In this document: in pieces, positions 11,633-13,045 of the stretch
How the letters are laid out: every line of letters starts with the position of its first letter
How positions within the stretch are numbered: position 1 is the first letter of the stretch
Source: Candidatus Paceibacter sp.
Lineage (GTDB): Bacteria; Patescibacteriota; Minisyncoccia; UBA6257; HR35
Assembly (NCBI GenBank): GCA_023255765.1
Contig: JAGDVT010000022.1
Location: 1-13,045 of the forward strand
Direction of reading: 5' to 3'
DNA length: 13,045 nucleotides
Notes under the pieces: model-generated
Told to the model about the DNA's origin: nothing
The model's database searches: none
What the model saw: the letters and a program-made list of their open reading frames with translations, nothing else
Made by a program: the position numbers and the translations under genes

Positions 11633-12282
11633 TTTTTAAATTTTAAATAAATTAAAACTCCTAAAATGAAAATTATTCCAAATATAATAATTGTAATTGA
11701 AGCAATATAAGAAAAACTTTTTTCTGGCAAAGCAATAGTAGGAGTTACCTCTTTTAATTCTTTAAGCTCTTTTTGAGGCGTTACTTTTTCTTCATAAGGT
11801 TTATATTCAACTTGAAGCTCTTTTAAGGGGCTAGCTAAAGGATAGTTGGGATTATTTGCAGAGGGACAATCTAATGGACATAAATTTTCTTCTCCTGGTT
11901 CACATATATTATTTTCGTTGCAAATTTCAAATATTTTCAAATCTATTTTACCTAAAATTATTCCATTTTTGTCTTTAACTACTAAATAACCGGCATTTAG
12001 TAAATAAGGAATATACAAATAATTTTCTCCTATATTTAAATTAACAGGTACGGTTACTATAAGATTATTTTTATCATTATAATATTCAATTTTATAATCA
12101 CCCCCTATAGTTAATGCAGGAGAAACATCTATTATATCTAAATTCAGGAATTCTTTTGGATTTAAATAAACCCTTTTGCCATCAAAAATTAAATTAATGT
12201 ACAAAATATCATAATATTCTTTGGCTTGTACATACGATGTTGTTAATACTAATATTGTAAAAAAAAAGATTTTTTTAACCAT
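11629..12282 (-). CDS. Surface protein: signal peptide, Cys cluster, C-terminal anchor
   Basis: 217 residues, no named family. It has a signal peptide (1-20, cleavage plausible after VQA), a strand-rich domain (about 21-118) and a cysteine cluster at 121-139. The cluster has Cys121, 127, 135 and 139 in a CxExxxCxPGExxxCxxDC pattern. Patterns of this kind (NxxCxPGExxxxCPxDC) occur as short disulfide/metal-binding modules in surface proteins of archaea and Patescibacteria. A Glu/Lys/Pro-rich stalk (about 150-188) leads to a C-terminal membrane segment (192-213) ending KFKK. The protein is therefore displayed outside with its tail anchored. It is coupled to both neighbours (overlaps of 8 and 4 bases). 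A nine-T run within codons 6-8 is a possible slippage point. Confidence 0.8.
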   Translation of the reverse strand: MVKKIFFFTILVLTTSYVQAKEYYDILYINLIFDGKRVYLNPKEFLNLDIIDVSPALTIGGDYKIEYYNDKNNLIVTVPVNLNIGENYLYIPYLLNAGYLVVKDKNGIILGKIDLKIFEICNENNICEPGEENLCPLDCPSANNPNYPLASPLKELQVEYKPYEEKVTPQKELKELKEVTPTIALPEKSFSYIASITIIIFGIIFILGVLIYLKFKK

Positions 12283-13045
12283 TGTTATATTTTTTAACGG
12301 TTGTTATAATATCTGCTACTGCTTGATGTTGTGCTGTTGGCCTCCCCGTTTTGTATACGTTTAAAATTGCTATTAAATTATCAGAATAAGATTGAGAACC
12401 TTGTTTAATTAACAATTCTTTATATCTATGTAGCCTTTTAATTACTAAAGCAGTAATTAAATAGGGATTATCAAGCTTACCACCAACTCTTATTTCTTCT
12501 GCCGATATATTATTAAAATCTATATTAATTCTATTTTGAATTGATGGAGGCAAATCTTTATAAACTTTATTCGCCTCTCTTATTAATATATTATATGCCT
12601 TCTCTCTCTTCTCCTTACGCTCAGATCTTGTACCATCATTAGCCTTTCCGTATTCAATACCAAATGTAGCAAAAGAATATTCACCCCTACCCCAATTTCT
12701 TGGATCACAACCATGTCCACCAGATTCTGTTTGCAACAAAGCTTTTAGCAAGGCCTTTACTCCATTTTTTGTTAAAGGAATTGTTGGGTTCCCATTTTCA
12801 TCAGGTAATTTATAATCAGTTAAAGGATAGATATTAATTCCTACCCCTGCATTTACCAATTCATCTATTGCTGTTAAAAACTCTTTACATCTAGGAGATT
12901 GTGAAAAGGTTAAAACCTTGCCTTGCCCGCTTTTTAATAAATCTATCACTTTTTCAACATCATATTCGATTTTAAGCTCTGTTATAGTATATAAAATCAA
13001 TCTAGCTGAAAATATATAAGGATTTATCCAATATAGAACAACTCC
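12275..13045 (-). CDS. Lytic-transglycosylase-like protein, 5' end cut off
   Basis: The frame stays open to the window edge. There is no internal Met, and the only candidate start inside the window is a TTG at 13000-12998. I therefore read the gene as starting outside. The 15 extra codons (GVVLYWINPYIFSAR) are hydrophobic and could end a membrane segment. Counting from that TTG, the C-terminal half (about 75-240) resembles an SLT-type lytic transglycosylase: LLQTESGGHG (88-97) with candidate catalytic Glu92, then NPYLITALVIKRLHRYKEL (178-196) and LIAILNVYKTGRP (209-221), which parallels the family's AxAAYNxGP block. No GLMQ motif is visible. Likely role: local wall cleavage for pilus or secretion assembly. 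First visible gene of the envelope operon; overlaps the next gene by eight bases. Confidence 0.6.
   Translation of the reverse strand, partial: GVVLYWINPYIFSARLILYTITELKIEYDVEKVIDLLKSGQGKVLTFSQSPRCKEFLTAIDELVNAGVGINIYPLTDYKLPDENGNPTIPLTKNGVKALLKALLQTESGGHGCDPRNWGRGEYSFATFGIEYGKANDGTRSERKEKREKAYNILIREANKVYKDLPPSIQNRINIDFNNISAEEIRVGGKLDNPYLITALVIKRLHRYKELLIKQGSQSYSDNLIAILNVYKTGRPTAQHQAVADIITTVKKYNNG

Noticed and set aside
13024..13032. TTATCCAAT, resembling a DnaA box
   Set aside because: It departs from the box at two positions and lies in coding sequence of the edge gene.

Overview
The window is very A+T-rich (by eye about 70-75 %), densely packed bacterial chromosome. The gene set, the many start/stop overlaps and the small sizes of ribosomal protein bL34 and YidC suggest a reduced-genome lineage of the Candidate Phyla Radiation (Patescibacteria). 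Parcubacteria-like is my guess, but no phylogenetic marker here settles it. UGA is used as a stop at the ends of rnpA, the penicillin-binding protein and a surface-protein gene. The standard code therefore applies, which argues against Absconditabacteria/Gracilibacteria, where UGA encodes glycine.

Layout. Positions 1-257 hold no credible protein gene. They carry two copies of a 46-base G-rich direct repeat around three consecutive hairpins, plus another hairpin at the left edge. Next come two tRNA genes: an unusual initiator tRNA (CAU) and tRNA-Ala (CGC). A minus-strand glyA-folD pair (one-carbon metabolism) follows. Its start lies beside two DnaA-box-like 9-mers. A secreted 3D-domain protein (+), a PilB/GspE-type ATPase (-) and a class A penicillin-binding protein (+) come next. 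Then comes the replication-initiation block dnaA-dnaN-72-aa ORF (-), which diverges from rpmH-rnpA-yidC (+). The right end is a minus-strand envelope operon: a partial lytic-transglycosylase-like protein, a signal-peptide/Cys-cluster/C-terminal-anchor protein and a membrane-anchored probable beta-propeller protein.

How the genes fit together. dnaA/dnaN next to rpmH/rnpA/yidC is the classical arrangement near a bacterial chromosome origin. The three identical DnaA-box-like 9-mers, one between dnaA and dnaN and two beside glyA, fit an origin in or near this window. glyA and folD make the methylene- and formyl-tetrahydrofolate needed to formylate initiator Met-tRNA. The PBP, the 3D protein, the transglycosylase-like protein, the pilus ATPase, YidC and the surface proteins form an envelope-building theme.

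Recurring oddities: all three protein-coding convergent junctions overlap at their 3' ends (9, 47 and 69 bases). Nearly every start lacks a Shine-Dalgarno sequence. Two divergent gene pairs have TATAAT-like hexamers only 5-10 bases from both start codons, which suggests leaderless, symmetric promoters.
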